Positions 1 to 8,751 of a stretch of 46,018 bases of DNA are shown here, one piece after another; within the stretch, counting starts at the first letter, position 1, and each line of letters starts with the position of its first letter. Source of the stretch: Alkalinema sp. CACIAM 70d (GTDB lineage Bacteria; Cyanobacteriota; Cyanobacteriia; Leptolyngbyales; Leptolyngbyaceae); NCBI GenBank assembly GCA_002148405.1, contig MUGG01000013.1, forward strand, positions 1 to 46,018, written 5' to 3'. The notes below the pieces were generated by a model. The model was given only the letters and a program-made list of their open reading frames with translations. It searched no databases and was not told the DNA's origin. The translations under genes were made by a program, and so were the position numbers.

Positions 1-307
1 AAGAGACAATCTCCTCACTAACCTCATCCTGCAACGGATTAAGCCGCAATAATGGGGCTGGGTGTCCAGCATACTTTTCAATCCAGGGATTTACCTGTTC
101 TGGATAATCTGCATAAAAACTTAAAGCATCAAAAATCTGTGCAACTGTTACACGGTTGAAAAGATGTGTCACCATTGCTTCAGGCCGCACACCTGCCTCC
201 CAAAGCTGAACAATATCACGCACCGCCACGATTGTCCCCGCCACGATCGGTTCCCCTTGCAAAATGTCTGGATCAGACGTGACGTAACGCATTAGGACGT
301 CGGCCAT
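1..307 (-). CDS. DUF433-like antitoxin protein, 3' end outside the window
   Basis: An open frame starts at the ATG at 305-307 and runs off the window edge, giving about 102 residues. Residues 9-35 (SDPDILQGEPIVAG, then TIVAVRDIV) match the start of DUF433, a winged-helix-like domain found in VapB45-type antitoxins; the family normally has PxIxxGxPxIxGTRIxV, and here TR is replaced by TI. Residues 36-66 (LWEAGVRPEAM, then LTVAQIFDAL-type text) match its helical second half, in which hydrophobic residues precede a tyrosine. In the family the partner toxin (a PIN-like DUF5615 protein) usually lies immediately downstream, which here would be beyond position 1. The identity is fairly clear; pairing with a toxin cannot be seen. 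Confidence 0.7.
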   Translation of the reverse strand, partial: MADVLMRYVTSDPDILQGEPIVAGTIVAVRDIVQLWEAGVRPEAMVTHLFNRVTVAQIFDALSFYADYPEQVNPWIEKYAGHPAPLLRLNPLQDEVSEEIVS

Positions 308-469
308 AGTAACCTCTCGCGAGACTATCTTAAATTCATTGTAGACTAATCAAAACTTGTAGCCCAAGCAAAAACGGGGTCATGTTCTACCAAAGCTATT
401 GGATGAATAGACTACGTGGATTGTGAGTTTTGTAGACTGATGATGGACGTAATGAAGGTGAGTCTGAAT

Positions 470-1057
470 CTACCGATCTTCAGCTTCATCTGTAGTAAAC
501 CCTACCCAATCGTACAAATTCCGCACCGCCATCTGTACTCCGATCGACTCCAACTCAATTACATCCTCCATCCCATATTCTGACAATACCCACTTCCCTG
601 CCGCATTCTTTGTATACACCTCCACCTCCGGCTCCTCCATCCCTACGAGCACGTATTCCCGCAGCGTCGTAAAACGGCGATAACAAGCAAACTTCGCCCC
701 CCGGTCGTACAATTCCGTCGAAGGCGACAACACCTCCACAATCAAGCAAGGATCATTCACCAAGCGCTCATCCTGATCCCGCGCATCACAAGTCACCACC
801 ACATCTGGATAAAAGAACTTGCGATTGGCCTGCACCTGAACGATCACATCGTTAATATAAACCTCACAATCCCGATCCGCTAAAGCATCATCCAATAACT
901 TGAAACAATTCCCTGTAACCCGATTATGCCTTTTCGTCCCACCGGTCATCGCCACTAACACTCCGTCCCAAAACTCATGCCGTTCCTGCTGCATGGACTC
1001 CCAGGACAAATAGTCTTCAGCACTCATTAACCCTCGATCGGGCAAGGCAACCATCAT
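470..1057 (-). CDS. Uma2 family PD-(D/E)xK endonuclease-like protein (DUF820)
   Basis: 195 residues, the usual length for Uma2/DUF820, a family hugely expanded in cyanobacteria with a restriction-endonuclease fold and mostly unknown roles. Visible motifs are the N-terminal SAEDYLSWE with RHEFWDGVLVAMTGG, the catalytic aspartate in FFYPDVVVTCD (about residues 81-91), and LIVEVLSPSTELYDR (about 105-119), which carries the ExxS-type catalytic segment. All expected acidic residues seem present, so it may be active. It is divergent from the AT-rich gene starting at 1129, with 71 bp between the starts. The start could be M1 or M2. Known: family fold. Not known: substrate and role. Confidence 0.88.
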   Translation of the reverse strand: MMVALPDRGLMSAEDYLSWESMQQERHEFWDGVLVAMTGGTKRHNRVTGNCFKLLDDALADRDCEVYINDVIVQVQANRKFFYPDVVVTCDARDQDERLVNDPCLIVEVLSPSTELYDRGAKFACYRRFTTLREYVLVGMEEPEVEVYTKNAAGKWVLSEYGMEDVIELESIGVQMAVRNLYDWVGFTTDEAEDR

Positions 1058-1128
1058 TCCACCTCAACAGTGTGCTTGGGGGTGATATTCTATTTTACTG
1101 CACGACCACGACTGCTAAAAATCCACGA

Positions 1129-1956
1129 ATGAAGAATAGCACCTTAACCCAAATCATTCTTGCAGCTTGTAATCATTACTATGATTATGAAACTTTTAGC
1201 TTAGATCAACATTCCAATCTTTTGTTCAGGATGTCTAAGACTCAGTATGGTGTGCAGATACAAAAGGCATTGAACACTCTTATTCAAGCTGAGGCTAACA
1301 ATTACAATCTTTCTTGTTATAAAGCTATAAGCTTAATAAATTCGTTTTTAATGGTTGGTGGAAATTTCGATTCAATTCCTGACAATTTATTTAGAGAGTT
1401 ATCAGTGTCTGAGCAGATGAGATTGAATTGGATTAAAAACAAATTAACTGTATCACAAGTGTGTGAAAACCTTCTCCTAGAGGGAATTATATCTCATGTA
1501 GATCAAGATAGAATTTCTTTTTTAGATTCAAGAATACATAATCTTCCAGGTGAATTGATACTGATTGATATTTTTTCAAATTCATTGCTTCTTTTCTACC
1601 AAGATGAGAATGATGAAATTCATCAATCGGATGGAGAATACTTCACAGAAGTATTGTCAAAGTTTTTGCAGTTTTCTTGTTCTCAATCTTTGATTCGCAA
1701 AATTACTGCTGAGATAAAAAATATTACTGCTCAAATTACGCTGGAAAATCGAAGCTATGAGCTTAGAGTTAGTCGGAGTCAAAGTCTAATTGAGCAGGTG
1801 TATTCTGAATTGAATCAAATCTTTAAGCTCAATGAATCACCCTATGGATTTCTTCCAATTAATTTACATAGTGATTTAGGCTTTCTATTTGGTGATGTTA
1901 ATCATATTGTGCAAGTTCTTTCAAAATGGCTGATTTCTTACTTAAGCAATCGCTAA
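1129..1956 (+). CDS. Hypothetical protein, AT-rich
   Basis: 275 residues from ATG 1129; the frame stays open back to 1072 but the extra 19 residues (with a TTTT run) lie close to the divergent gene and look non-coding. I do not recognise a family. The protein is helical-looking, rich in Asn, Leu, Ile and Ser, with no clear membrane segment or signal peptide. The base composition is clearly more AT-rich than the neighbouring genes and I see no CGATCG core inside it, unlike most of the window. That suggests recent acquisition. Its position beside a Uma2 gene gives no functional hint. It is real as a coding region because the frame is long in AT-rich DNA, where stops are frequent. Confidence 0.7.
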   Translation: MKNSTLTQIILAACNHYYDYETFSLDQHSNLLFRMSKTQYGVQIQKALNTLIQAEANNYNLSCYKAISLINSFLMVGGNFDSIPDNLFRELSVSEQMRLNWIKNKLTVSQVCENLLLEGIISHVDQDRISFLDSRIHNLPGELILIDIFSNSLLLFYQDENDEIHQSDGEYFTEVLSKFLQFSCSQSLIRKITAEIKNITAQITLENRSYELRVSRSQSLIEQVYSELNQIFKLNESPYGFLPINLHSDLGFLFGDVNHIVQVLSKWLISYLSNR

Positions 1957-2152
1957 GTCTATCATTTCTAACACAGGAAAATGTCCTAACCCATGATCTT
2001 CCCCTAGGATTCCTGTAACTGTAGTGCAGCAAAATCTGCATAGCCACTCAGAACCATAGTTGTGGCCGAAGATTAATTTTATCTATATAAATAATATACT
2101 TTCTCAGCGTTAAGTTATTAAACTTTAAGGTATAGCAATATGGTGGCAGACA

Positions 2153-2689
2153 ATGCAACGGAAAACTTTAGCATTAATTGGGCTGGGATGTTTAGCGTCT
2201 CTGGGGTTGGTGGGTTACGCTGCGCCACCCCGATCGTCTAATCTATCATCACCCTCACGACAACCGCTGGAACGGCCTACCGCCCAACCGAATCCCCAGC
2301 AAATCGCACTTACCGTCGGTTATCTCGATGAACTCAAAGGCGACAAAACCTGTGACGGAACGGGCGGCCTGATGACCTACGCCGAAACCCAGAATTACAA
2401 AATCTACATCTGCGCCGATCGTAAAGATTCCACCCAACCCCGTTACTACCGCAGTCGCGATCGCCAGGGCAAAGGCGGACTGAACTTGGAAGCCAAGGAT
2501 TACGATCCACGCCTCCTGCGAGGCTTTGAATTCAGTCACAAAGGCTATGTCTACACGCTGCCCTACCCCACTGCCCAAGCCCCCAATCCCCGCTTAACGA
2601 TTACCTTTCCCAGCGGCAAGTTCACCCAAGAAAAAGTTACCCGCTATTTAGCCAAAATTCGATTTAATCGTTCAAAACCGCAGCCTTAA
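2153..2689 (+). CDS. Secreted or membrane-anchored hypothetical protein
   Basis: 178 residues. The N-terminus (MQRKTLALIGLGCLASLGLVGYAAPP) is a typical signal sequence, with a positively charged start, a hydrophobic core and a possible AxA-like cleavage near residues 22-24; the Cys at 13 sits inside the hydrophobic core and is not a convincing lipobox. The mature part is a Pro/Ser/Gln-rich linker followed by a compact domain with two cysteines (KTCDGTGG and YKIYICADR) and a pattern MTYAETQNYKIYIC that resembles other small secreted cyanobacterial proteins I cannot name. It probably acts in the periplasm. No operon partner; ilvD is convergent downstream. Confidence 0.72.
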   Translation: MQRKTLALIGLGCLASLGLVGYAAPPRSSNLSSPSRQPLERPTAQPNPQQIALTVGYLDELKGDKTCDGTGGLMTYAETQNYKIYICADRKDSTQPRYYRSRDRQGKGGLNLEAKDYDPRLLRGFEFSHKGYVYTLPYPTAQAPNPRLTITFPSGKFTQEKVTRYLAKIRFNRSKPQP

Positions 2690-2753
2690 AAGCCACCCTA
2701 AAAAAGTTCTCAACGCTTATAAAGACACCAAACAAAACACTAATCTCAACGTT

Positions 2754-2806
2754 AAAAAAGGTAGGTTGTTCACAGAAAGTTTCCGATCGTGAATCTCAAC
2801 CTACCT
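2754..2806 (-). terminator. Rho-independent terminator of ilvD
   Basis: On the minus strand, a 10-bp perfect stem (AGGTAGGTTG at 2797-2806 with CAACCTACCT at 2759-2768) is followed by a run of six T. An inner TTCAC/GTGAA stem lies within the 28-nt loop. It sits 55 bp beyond the ilvD stop, in the right orientation. Confidence 0.8.
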
Positions 2807-2860
2807 GATCATGAATGAACCGTCATGCAACCGATCGATTGAATCGATCGCGAGTCAGGA

Positions 2861-4561
2861 CTAATCCAAACCCATATCAGTCACGGCTCCCAAGTGGCTG
2901 GAAGACACCAACTTGGCATACTTCGCCAACACGCCCTTGGTGTAACGAGGTGCGCGGGGTTGCCAGTTCGCCTTACGCTGGGCCAACACATCCTCCGACA
3001 CATTCAATTGCAGCAATCGTTGGTGCGCATCGATCGTAATCGAATCGCCCTCTTCCACTAAACCGATCGGGCCACCCACAAAGGCTTCCGGCGCAACGTG
3101 ACCAACCACCATCCCGTAGGTACCGCCGGAGAAGCGCCCATCGGTAATCAAACCAACGGAATCGCCCAGCCCAGCCCCAATAATCGCTGAAGTGGGAGCC
3201 AACATTTCCCGCATCCCAGGGCCGCCCTTGGGGCCTTCGTAGCGGATGACAATCACATCACCCGCATTAATCTTGCCCGCGAGAATTGCATCCAGGCATT
3301 CTTCCTCCGATTCAAAGACTCGCGCAGGGCCAGTAATAATCGGATTTTTTACACCGCTGATTTTGGCCACGGAGCCTTCTGGAGCTAGGTTTCCTTTGAG
3401 GATCGCCAAGTGACCTTGCTTGTACATCGGGTTATCCCAAGGCCGAATCACCGGATGGCCCGCGATCGGTTCGTGGGGGGTGGGTTCGTCGGGGATATCC
3501 TTGAGCCGCTCGGCGATCGTTTCACCCGTGATCGTCATGCAATCACCGTGGAGTAACCCATGGTTCAACAGCATTTTCATCACCTGGGGAATGCCACCCG
3601 CCTTGTGCAAATCGGTAGCAACATAACGACCGGAGGGCTTCAAGTCGCACAGAACAGGCACGCGCTGACGAATGGTTTCAAAGTCATCGATCGTCAAAGG
3701 CACACCAGCGGTATGGGCGATCGCTAAAAAGTGCAGCACGGCGTTGGTTGAACCACCCACAGCCATGATCACGGAGATAGCATTTTCAATCGATTCGCGG
3801 GTGATGATGTCGCGGGGGCAGAGGTTATTTTTAATGGCTTCCACCAGCACTTTGCCCGCTGCTTCGGTGTTCACCGCTTTTTCGGGATCTTCCGCTGCCA
3901 TCGTGGAGGAATACATCAAGCTCATGCCCATGGCTTCAAAGGCGGAGGACATGGTGTTTGCGGTATACATCCCCCCGCAGGAACCCGCACCGGGGCAGGC
4001 GTTGCGCTCGACGGCAGTCAGACGGACTTCATCAATGCGGCCAGCGCTGTACTGACCCACCGCTTCAAAGGCACTCACCACGGTCAGGTCTTCGTTTTCC
4101 AAGTGACCGGGCTTAATCGTACCGCCGTAGACAAACACTGCGGGAATGTTCATCCGAGCCATGGCGATCATGGCTCCGGGCATATTTTTATCACACCCGC
4201 CGATCGCTAGGATGCCGTCCATGCTTTGGGCATTACAAGCGGTTTCGATCGAATCTGCAATCACATCGCGGGAGACGAGGGAGTATTTCATCCCTTCGGT
4301 ACCCATGGAGATGCCGTCGCTCACCGTAATGGTTCCGAAGATTTGTGGCATGCCGCCCGCTGCCCGAATCCCAGCCTCCGCCTTGGCCGCTAGGGGTGCG
4401 ATCCCCATGTTGCAGGGGGTGATGGTGCTGTGGGCACTGGCGACCCCGACGATCGGCTTCTTGAAATCACCGTCTTGGAAGCCAACGGCCCGGAGCATGG
4501 CGCGGTTGGGCGATCGCTGCACCCCTTCGGTAATGGCACTACTTCTGAGCTTGTCTGACAT
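2861..4561 (-). CDS. ilvD: Dihydroxy-acid dehydratase
   Basis: 566 residues from the ATG at 4559-4561, which is preceded by a GGGGGAG ribosome-binding site and gives the family's normal length and N-terminus ([13 protein letters not shown]). The frame is open for 57 more codons upstream, but these do not look like the family. IlvD dehydrates 2,3-dihydroxy-isovalerate and -methylvalerate to the 2-oxoacids in valine, isoleucine and leucine synthesis, using an Fe-S cluster. Visible motifs are [16 protein letters not shown] with its cluster cysteine, [18 protein letters not shown] with a second cysteine, [15 protein letters not shown], and the C-terminal [20 protein letters not shown]. It is monocistronic, with its own terminator. 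Confidence 0.97.
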   Translation of the reverse strand: MSDKLRSSAITEGVQRSPNRAMLRAVGFQDGDFKKPIVGVASAHSTITPCNMGIAPLAAKAEAGIRAAGGMPQIFGTITVSDGISMGTEGMKYSLVSRDVIADSIETACNAQSMDGILAIGGCDKNMPGAMIAMARMNIPAVFVYGGTIKPGHLENEDLTVVSAFEAVGQYSAGRIDEVRLTAVERNACPGAGSCGGMYTANTMSSAFEAMGMSLMYSSTMAAEDPEKAVNTEAAGKVLVEAIKNNLCPRDIITRESIENAISVIMAVGGSTNAVLHFLAIAHTAGVPLTIDDFETIRQRVPVLCDLKPSGRYVATDLHKAGGIPQVMKMLLNHGLLHGDCMTITGETIAERLKDIPDEPTPHEPIAGHPVIRPWDNPMYKQGHLAILKGNLAPEGSVAKISGVKNPIITGPARVFESEEECLDAILAGKINAGDVIVIRYEGPKGGPGMREMLAPTSAIIGAGLGDSVGLITDGRFSGGTYGMVVGHVAPEAFVGGPIGLVEEGDSITIDAHQRLLQLNVSEDVLAQRKANWQPRAPRYTKGVLAKYAKLVSSSHLGAVTDMGLD

Positions 4562-4781
4562 GGTTCTCTCCCCCAATGGCGGCAAAGTGTTGTAAAAACT
4601 ACAAACTGTTATTGTAAAACGTCTGTTGGTGTCCTCAGACATTTTCCTGGGAGTTCTTTGGTTTGTTGCAGCTAGGGAAAGCGCGTTGATGGCAAGATTG
4701 TGCAGATTAACGTGCAGATTAAGCAGTCTCAATTCATGCCACGATCGTTAAAGTTGGGCGTTAGAGTTGGGAGGTCTTCCT

Positions 4782-5330
4782 ATGGGTTGTAATTTAAAAT
4801 TACGAGTTTGGTGTAAAAGCGATCAACTCCCCGGTCAAAGGCTCTTGGACTTAGTCAATCACCTCGGGAAGAGTTCTCTCTTTGGACGGATCTTTCGTGT
4901 CGGGGTTAAGAAAAGTCCACACTATTTCAAAGGTGACTATATAACCTTTGAGCAATTAGGTGAGAAAGGATTACCCAGGAATGAAATCACCCGTATTGTC
5001 GAGCAATATATTAACCAGCCTGTGACTTTTGAAGCTTGGTGGAAAACTCATTCCTATCATGAATACCTTGAAGAAAATATCTATGGACGCAGAGTCCGTA
5101 AGATTGTTGAAAAGCCTTGGAGAATCGCTTTACCTCCTTTACTTAAATTAGAGGTAGAGAACTGGATAATATTTATCGCATTTTTTGTTGGTTCTGCAGG
5201 GATATTTTGCTTGCCATATACAATGACAAAACGTTTATCTATCTATTTACTCTATCTTCTACTACAGGCATATTTCTTATTCGGAATTCTGCTCTTTTCT
5301 CTGTGTGCTGTAGCAAATAAATGTCTTTAG
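4782..5330 (+). CDS. Hypothetical membrane protein
   Basis: 182 residues from ATG 4782 (an in-frame ATG five codons earlier, at 4767, is also possible; GGGAGG at 4769-4774 suits 4782). I recognise no family. The first 125 residues are soluble-looking and rich in Lys, Arg and Tyr; the C-terminal third has two hydrophobic segments (about residues 128-147 and 154-177) likely to be membrane helices, with the protein ending shortly after. It is AT-rich and without HIP1 cores, like the Imm35 gene nearby, which marks this block as accessory. Its stop codon overlaps the end of the convergent MazF fragment. Confidence 0.6.
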   Translation: MGCNLKLRVWCKSDQLPGQRLLDLVNHLGKSSLFGRIFRVGVKKSPHYFKGDYITFEQLGEKGLPRNEITRIVEQYINQPVTFEAWWKTHSYHEYLEENIYGRRVRKIVEKPWRIALPPLLKLEVENWIIFIAFFVGSAGIFCLPYTMTKRLSIYLLYLLLQAYFLFGILLFSLCAVANKCL

Positions 5331-5533
5331 TGATGCAATAACTGCTTTATTTGAATAATGGAGATCGCTTCTTCCTCGATCGTGGCCATGTCTACTTTGT
5401 CCAAAACTCCCAGCTTCCGAATTAATTTCACTTGAGGAACCGTAACCAGGTTTCGAACATCAGAGGCTTTAGGTTTGAGAAAGCGTAGCTGTAATTCCAC
5501 CTCAAACCGACATGCGCATAGGGCAGTATTCAT
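5327..5533 (-). pseudogene. C-terminal fragment of a PemK/MazF family toxin
   Basis: A 68-codon frame in which residues 9-57 (CRFEVELQLRFLKPKASDV, NLVTVPQVKLIRKLGVLD, MATIEEEAI) closely follow the C-terminal half of cyanobacterial PemK/MazF-like RNA endonucleases (typical pattern FEVxLxxPFLKPGAFxV, then VPQxKxxRRLGxL). The N-terminal half, with the usual GEVWxVDxG start and the first catalytic strands, is absent: homology begins abruptly near 5510. The tail after EEEAIS (IIQIKQLLHH) also does not look like the family. No antitoxin gene is visible alongside. Most likely this is a non-functional remnant cut at both ends; it could be translated but would lack the active site. Confidence 0.6.
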
Positions 5534-5557
5534 GAAAACAAATTAGTAAATATAGAA

Positions 5558-5857
5558 ATGCTGACAACAATGAAATATGAAGCTGCGAAAAAACTTGTAT
5601 CTGAATTTATTAATCTTCGTTTAGAGAGCGATGAAGATGAGTTCGTTATTGACGATGAGGAAGTAATTGAGACAGATTTTGGCTGGGTTTTTCCATATAA
5701 CTCTAAAAAGTTTCTGGAATCAGGAGAACTGATTTATGCGCTAGTAGGTAATGCACCTATTATTTTTGACAACCGTGATGAAACTATCCACATCACAGGA
5801 ACTAGTCACGATGTAGATTATTATATAGATCAACACAAAACAACCTACATACCTTGA
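5558..5857 (+). CDS. Imm35 / YrhB-type immunity domain protein
   Basis: 99 residues (95 if the second ATG at 5570 is used). The whole chain fits the immunity protein 35 pattern: an N-terminal helix (AAKKLVSEFINLRL), the strand with FVIDDEEVIETDFGWVFPYNSK, KFLESGELIYALVGNAPIIFDN and the final TGTSHDVDYYIDQH. Imm35 proteins are predicted to neutralise secreted polymorphic toxins in contact-dependent or Rhs-like systems. No toxin is encoded beside it, so this is an orphan immunity gene or a domain reused for another role. The DNA is AT-rich and lacks HIP1. Family assignment is from pattern memory. Confidence 0.68.
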   Translation: MLTTMKYEAAKKLVSEFINLRLESDEDEFVIDDEEVIETDFGWVFPYNSKKFLESGELIYALVGNAPIIFDNRDETIHITGTSHDVDYYIDQHKTTYIP

Positions 5858-5867
5858 ATGTAAGTCC

Positions 5868-6540
5868 TTAGTGGTGCAGAAAACTCAGGGAAGTCTCATC
5901 ATGAGATCGGAGCACTTTAGAAAATTCAAGATGCTTCTCTAAAACGTGACGTTTACGCCGAGATGCACAAGCGGGAGGGGGGATATCGTTTGGGCAAAGC
6001 CAAGAGTTTGGGCAGAGGCAAGCACTCATAGCAAACCCGACCAAGTTCACGAAGACAGAGTTGCAGAAAACTCAAACTCCGGGTAGCGTGCCAATCAGCC
6101 GTAAACGGTGTCCAGCTTGCACCACCATCATCCCGATCATCAGGGCAATTAGAGAAGCACAATCGAGCAGCATGAATAAGAAAATTAGGGCTTGAGGATT
6201 GCGGAAGCCAGATTGCAAAACCCCAAAAGCAGACGACTTGTAATCCTTCAAGTGGGGTTCAATGCCCCCGAAACGCTTGCCATAAAGTGCGAAGGTTTGC
6301 AGGGATGGGGTCTGGTCAGACAACAGAGCCCCAGCCTTTTTAACCTTTGGCAGCTTAGCCGTCGCCAAATGGCAATCAATGCCATCGAGCACCTGCACAT
6401 TTTCAAACAGATAGGCTTGGTCTTCAGGGGCAACCGTTATTCAACTGATTGAGTCGCACCGTTTGATACGGTGATGTTTAAAGCCGATTTGGCCCGAATC
6501 ACCCAAGACCAATGGTGTTGTCGTAGCCGCAGAGTTTAAT
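5868..6540 (-). pseudogene. Decayed IS4-type transposase, 5' truncated and frameshifted
   Basis: Transposase text is spread over three frames on the minus strand. From about 6540 one frame reads HHWSWVIRAKSALNITVSN; near 6445 it moves to a second frame with YLFENVQVLDGIDCHLATA, SDQTPSLQTFALYGKRFGG and IEPHLKDYKSSAFGVLQSG (the Y-R-E-K region of IS4-type DDE transposases); near 6090 it moves again (WHATRSLSFLQLCLRELGR, CLPLPKLLALPKRYPP); then again near 5975 (PPPACASRRKRHVLEKHLEF) to a stop at 5868. The N-terminal half, including the first catalytic aspartates, is missing. It cannot make an active enzyme. The left end ends close to the Imm35 stop. Confidence 0.82.
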
Positions 6541-6581
6541 TTGGGGCAGGATCGGGAGTAGATTTGGACGATCGATTCCCG

Positions 6582-7121
6582 TCATCGAATAAATGGAATG
6601 GCTAATGGATAGCGGGTCAGTTCCCCCCGCCAAGCTCGCACCATCCCAATCACACTAAACATCCCATTCCACAATGCCAAAATACCAATCAATAGCGGAA
6701 TCAGCCAACTCGCCCAATCCCGATCGGCTTCTACAGTCCCCGCACGATCGTACCCTGCTACTAACGTCAAAAACAGCAATAAGTATACTAAAATCGACAG
6801 TTGAAAATTAAATGCTGATTGACTACTTTTATGGATTAATCTATGGTACTTTCGACAACCAGTCCAAATCACCAACGGCATTGATAAAAGTAATGCCTGG
6901 GAAAACACAACCAACACCACAAGCCACACGGTTACCGCAAAACTAGGTGAATATCCTCCATCCGTCGCTAATGATAAACTTCCCATAAACATAATTTGTG
7001 TCAATTGCCAGCGAGTAGCCAATAGTGCTAATCCGATCGCTAACGGCATCCACAACAGCGTTACCCCATGGCACAGCAGGGCAAGCAACCGAATCCTTCG
7101 ATCGGGCATTTCGCGCAGCAT
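6582..7121 (-). CDS. DUF4870-like membrane protein
   Basis: 179 residues with four strong hydrophobic segments (about residues 13-34, 62-88, 104-124 and 138-160). The order, the short cytoplasmic linker with HKSSQSAFNFQLSILVYLLL before the third helix, and the preceding LVIWTGCRKYHRL match the DUF4870/Tic20-like family, whose members have a conserved (A)xNFQ at this point. Function in bacteria is unknown. It is transcribed divergently from the helicase gene at 7247. The start at MLREMPDRRIR could be M1 or M5. Confidence 0.6.
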   Translation of the reverse strand: MLREMPDRRIRLLALLCHGVTLLWMPLAIGLALLATRWQLTQIMFMGSLSLATDGGYSPSFAVTVWLVVLVVFSQALLLSMPLVIWTGCRKYHRLIHKSSQSAFNFQLSILVYLLLFLTLVAGYDRAGTVEADRDWASWLIPLLIGILALWNGMFSVIGMVRAWRGELTRYPLAIPFIR

Positions 7122-7192
7122 TCCGTGAAAAACTCCTAAAAACGATTAATCACACCCAGGCTCCTCCCCTGCCAAATCAGAATAGAGCCAGT

Positions 7193-7220
7193 TTGAGAGA
7201 ACAGGCCAAGCCGCTATAAT
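7193..7220 (+). promoter_or_regulatory. Sigma-70-type promoter of the helicase gene
   Basis: TTGAGA at 7193-7198 and a perfect TATAAT at 7215-7220 are separated by 16 bp. Transcription would begin near 7227, so the ATG at 7247 rather than the one at 7229 is the likely start of the helicase. Confidence 0.6.
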
Positions 7221-7246
7221 GCCAAAGGATGCTCTCCGGCTGCGAC

Positions 7247-8740
7247 ATGCCTCGGATTCCTAATTTAACCTACGATCGGGGAACCTTGATTCTCCATCCA
7301 CCGCCTCGGGGCAAAGCTTGGGTAGAATTTGCCACCTGGGACGATCGCATTGAAAAATTTCGCATTCCGGCCATGCAGTACCGCGACCTGATTCTGGCCC
7401 TGCGCCGGGAAGGAACGGAAATTAACGACCACGCCCGTGCCTACCAAGAACTCGACCTGTTGCCCAGTTTTCAGCGATCGCCCTATCCCCACCAAGCCGA
7501 AGCCCTGGAAGCCTGGAAAGCCCAGGGTAAAGCCGGAGTCGTTGTGCTACCGACCGCAGCGGGCAAAACCTATTTAGCTCAAATGGCCATGGAAGCCACC
7601 CAACGCAGCACGCTGATTATGGTGCCGACGCTGGATTTGATGCACCAATGGTATGCCCATTTGTTAGCAGCCTTTCCTGATGTGGAAATTGGCCTGCTGG
7701 GGGGCGGTTCCCGAGATCGCACACCTATCCTCGTCTCTACCTACGACAGCGCCGCCATCCACGCAGAAACCTTGGGAAATCAATACGCCCTACTGATTTT
7801 TGATGAATGCCACCATTTACCGACGGATTTCAGTCGAGTCGTGGCCGAATATTCGATCGCGCCCTTTCGGTTAGGTCTGTCAGCCACACCAGAACGCAGC
7901 GACGGCAAACACGAAGATTTGAAAATTCTTGTGGGAGAAGAAGTCTATCGCAAAACCGCCGAGGAATTGTCTGGGACAACGCTGGCGAATTATGAATTGG
8001 TGCAAATCCGAGTCACCCTTTCTCAAAAAGAACGCGATCGCTACGATGAACTGATCCAAATCCGCAACGAATTCCTCCAGCAATCCAAAATTATTCTCGG
8101 TAGCTTGCAGGGCTGGCAGCGCTTCGTCCAAGCCAGTGCCCGATCGAAGGCCGGACGCCGCGCCATGCTAGCCCACCGGGAAGCGAGATCGATCGCCTTT
8201 GGGACTGAGGGAAAACTTCGGGTCTTGGGAGATCTCTTAGCCAACCATTCGCCCGATCGCACCTTAATTTTCACTGACGATAATGCAACGGTCTATCGCA
8301 TTTCCCAGGACTTTTTAATTCCTGCCATCACCCACCAAACCCCAGTCAAAGAACGCCATGATATTTTGCAAAAATTCAAAGCGGGGGACTATCGCACCTT
8401 GGTGGCGTCACGGGTATTGAATGAAGGAGTGGATGTGCCGGAAGCCAGTGTGGCGATCGTGCTCTCCGGGACAGGGTCAACGCGGGAACACATTCAGCGC
8501 TTGGGTCGGATTTTGCGCAAGGGCAATGATCCCACGAAAATGGCCACGCTGTATGAAGTCATTGCCGAAGATACGAGTGAGGAAGGGGTATCTAAGCGGC
8601 GCTATGGTGAGCAAGAGGCCATGAAAAAGCCGACTCAAATCAAAGCTGTACCCGACAAACCGCTACCGGGTAAGTCCAAGTATCCCAATGCTCGTCCTCG
8701 CGTACCGAAAGCGGCTGAATCCCTGGGAGATTGGGATTAA
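7247..8740 (+). CDS. XPB/SSL2-like DEAD/DEAH-box helicase
   Basis: 497 residues from ATG 7247 (the frame is open from 7229, but the promoter above argues against that start). It is a superfamily 2 helicase: Q-motif-like YPHQAEALEAW, Walker A LPTAAGKT (residues 101-108), Walker B DECH (186-189), motif III SAT (212-214), and, in the second RecA lobe, TLIFTDDNATVYRI, VASRVLNEGVDVPEASVAIV and motif VI IQRLGRILRKG. The order and the single-chain architecture resemble bacterial XPB-like proteins, which unwind or translocate on damaged or stalled DNA. The basic C-terminal tail (KKPTQIKAVPDKPLPGK) is likely disordered. It is a free-standing gene; adjacency to the NACHT gene may be chance. Confidence 0.85.
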   Translation: MPRIPNLTYDRGTLILHPPPRGKAWVEFATWDDRIEKFRIPAMQYRDLILALRREGTEINDHARAYQELDLLPSFQRSPYPHQAEALEAWKAQGKAGVVVLPTAAGKTYLAQMAMEATQRSTLIMVPTLDLMHQWYAHLLAAFPDVEIGLLGGGSRDRTPILVSTYDSAAIHAETLGNQYALLIFDECHHLPTDFSRVVAEYSIAPFRLGLSATPERSDGKHEDLKILVGEEVYRKTAEELSGTTLANYELVQIRVTLSQKERDRYDELIQIRNEFLQQSKIILGSLQGWQRFVQASARSKAGRRAMLAHREARSIAFGTEGKLRVLGDLLANHSPDRTLIFTDDNATVYRISQDFLIPAITHQTPVKERHDILQKFKAGDYRTLVASRVLNEGVDVPEASVAIVLSGTGSTREHIQRLGRILRKGNDPTKMATLYEVIAEDTSEEGVSKRRYGEQEAMKKPTQIKAVPDKPLPGKSKYPNARPRVPKAAESLGDWD

Positions 8741-8751
8741 TAAGCGTCCGT

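Noticed and set aside
2815..4595. Plus-strand open frames opposite ilvD
   Set aside because: They are shadows of a well-conserved enzyme gene, with no family match.
4562..4732. 57-residue N-terminal extension of IlvD
   Set aside because: Not family-like, and the ATG at 4561 has a strong ribosome-binding site.
6192..6452. Plus-strand ORF opposite the transposase remnant
   Set aside because: It mirrors the transposase text on the other strand and has no features of its own.
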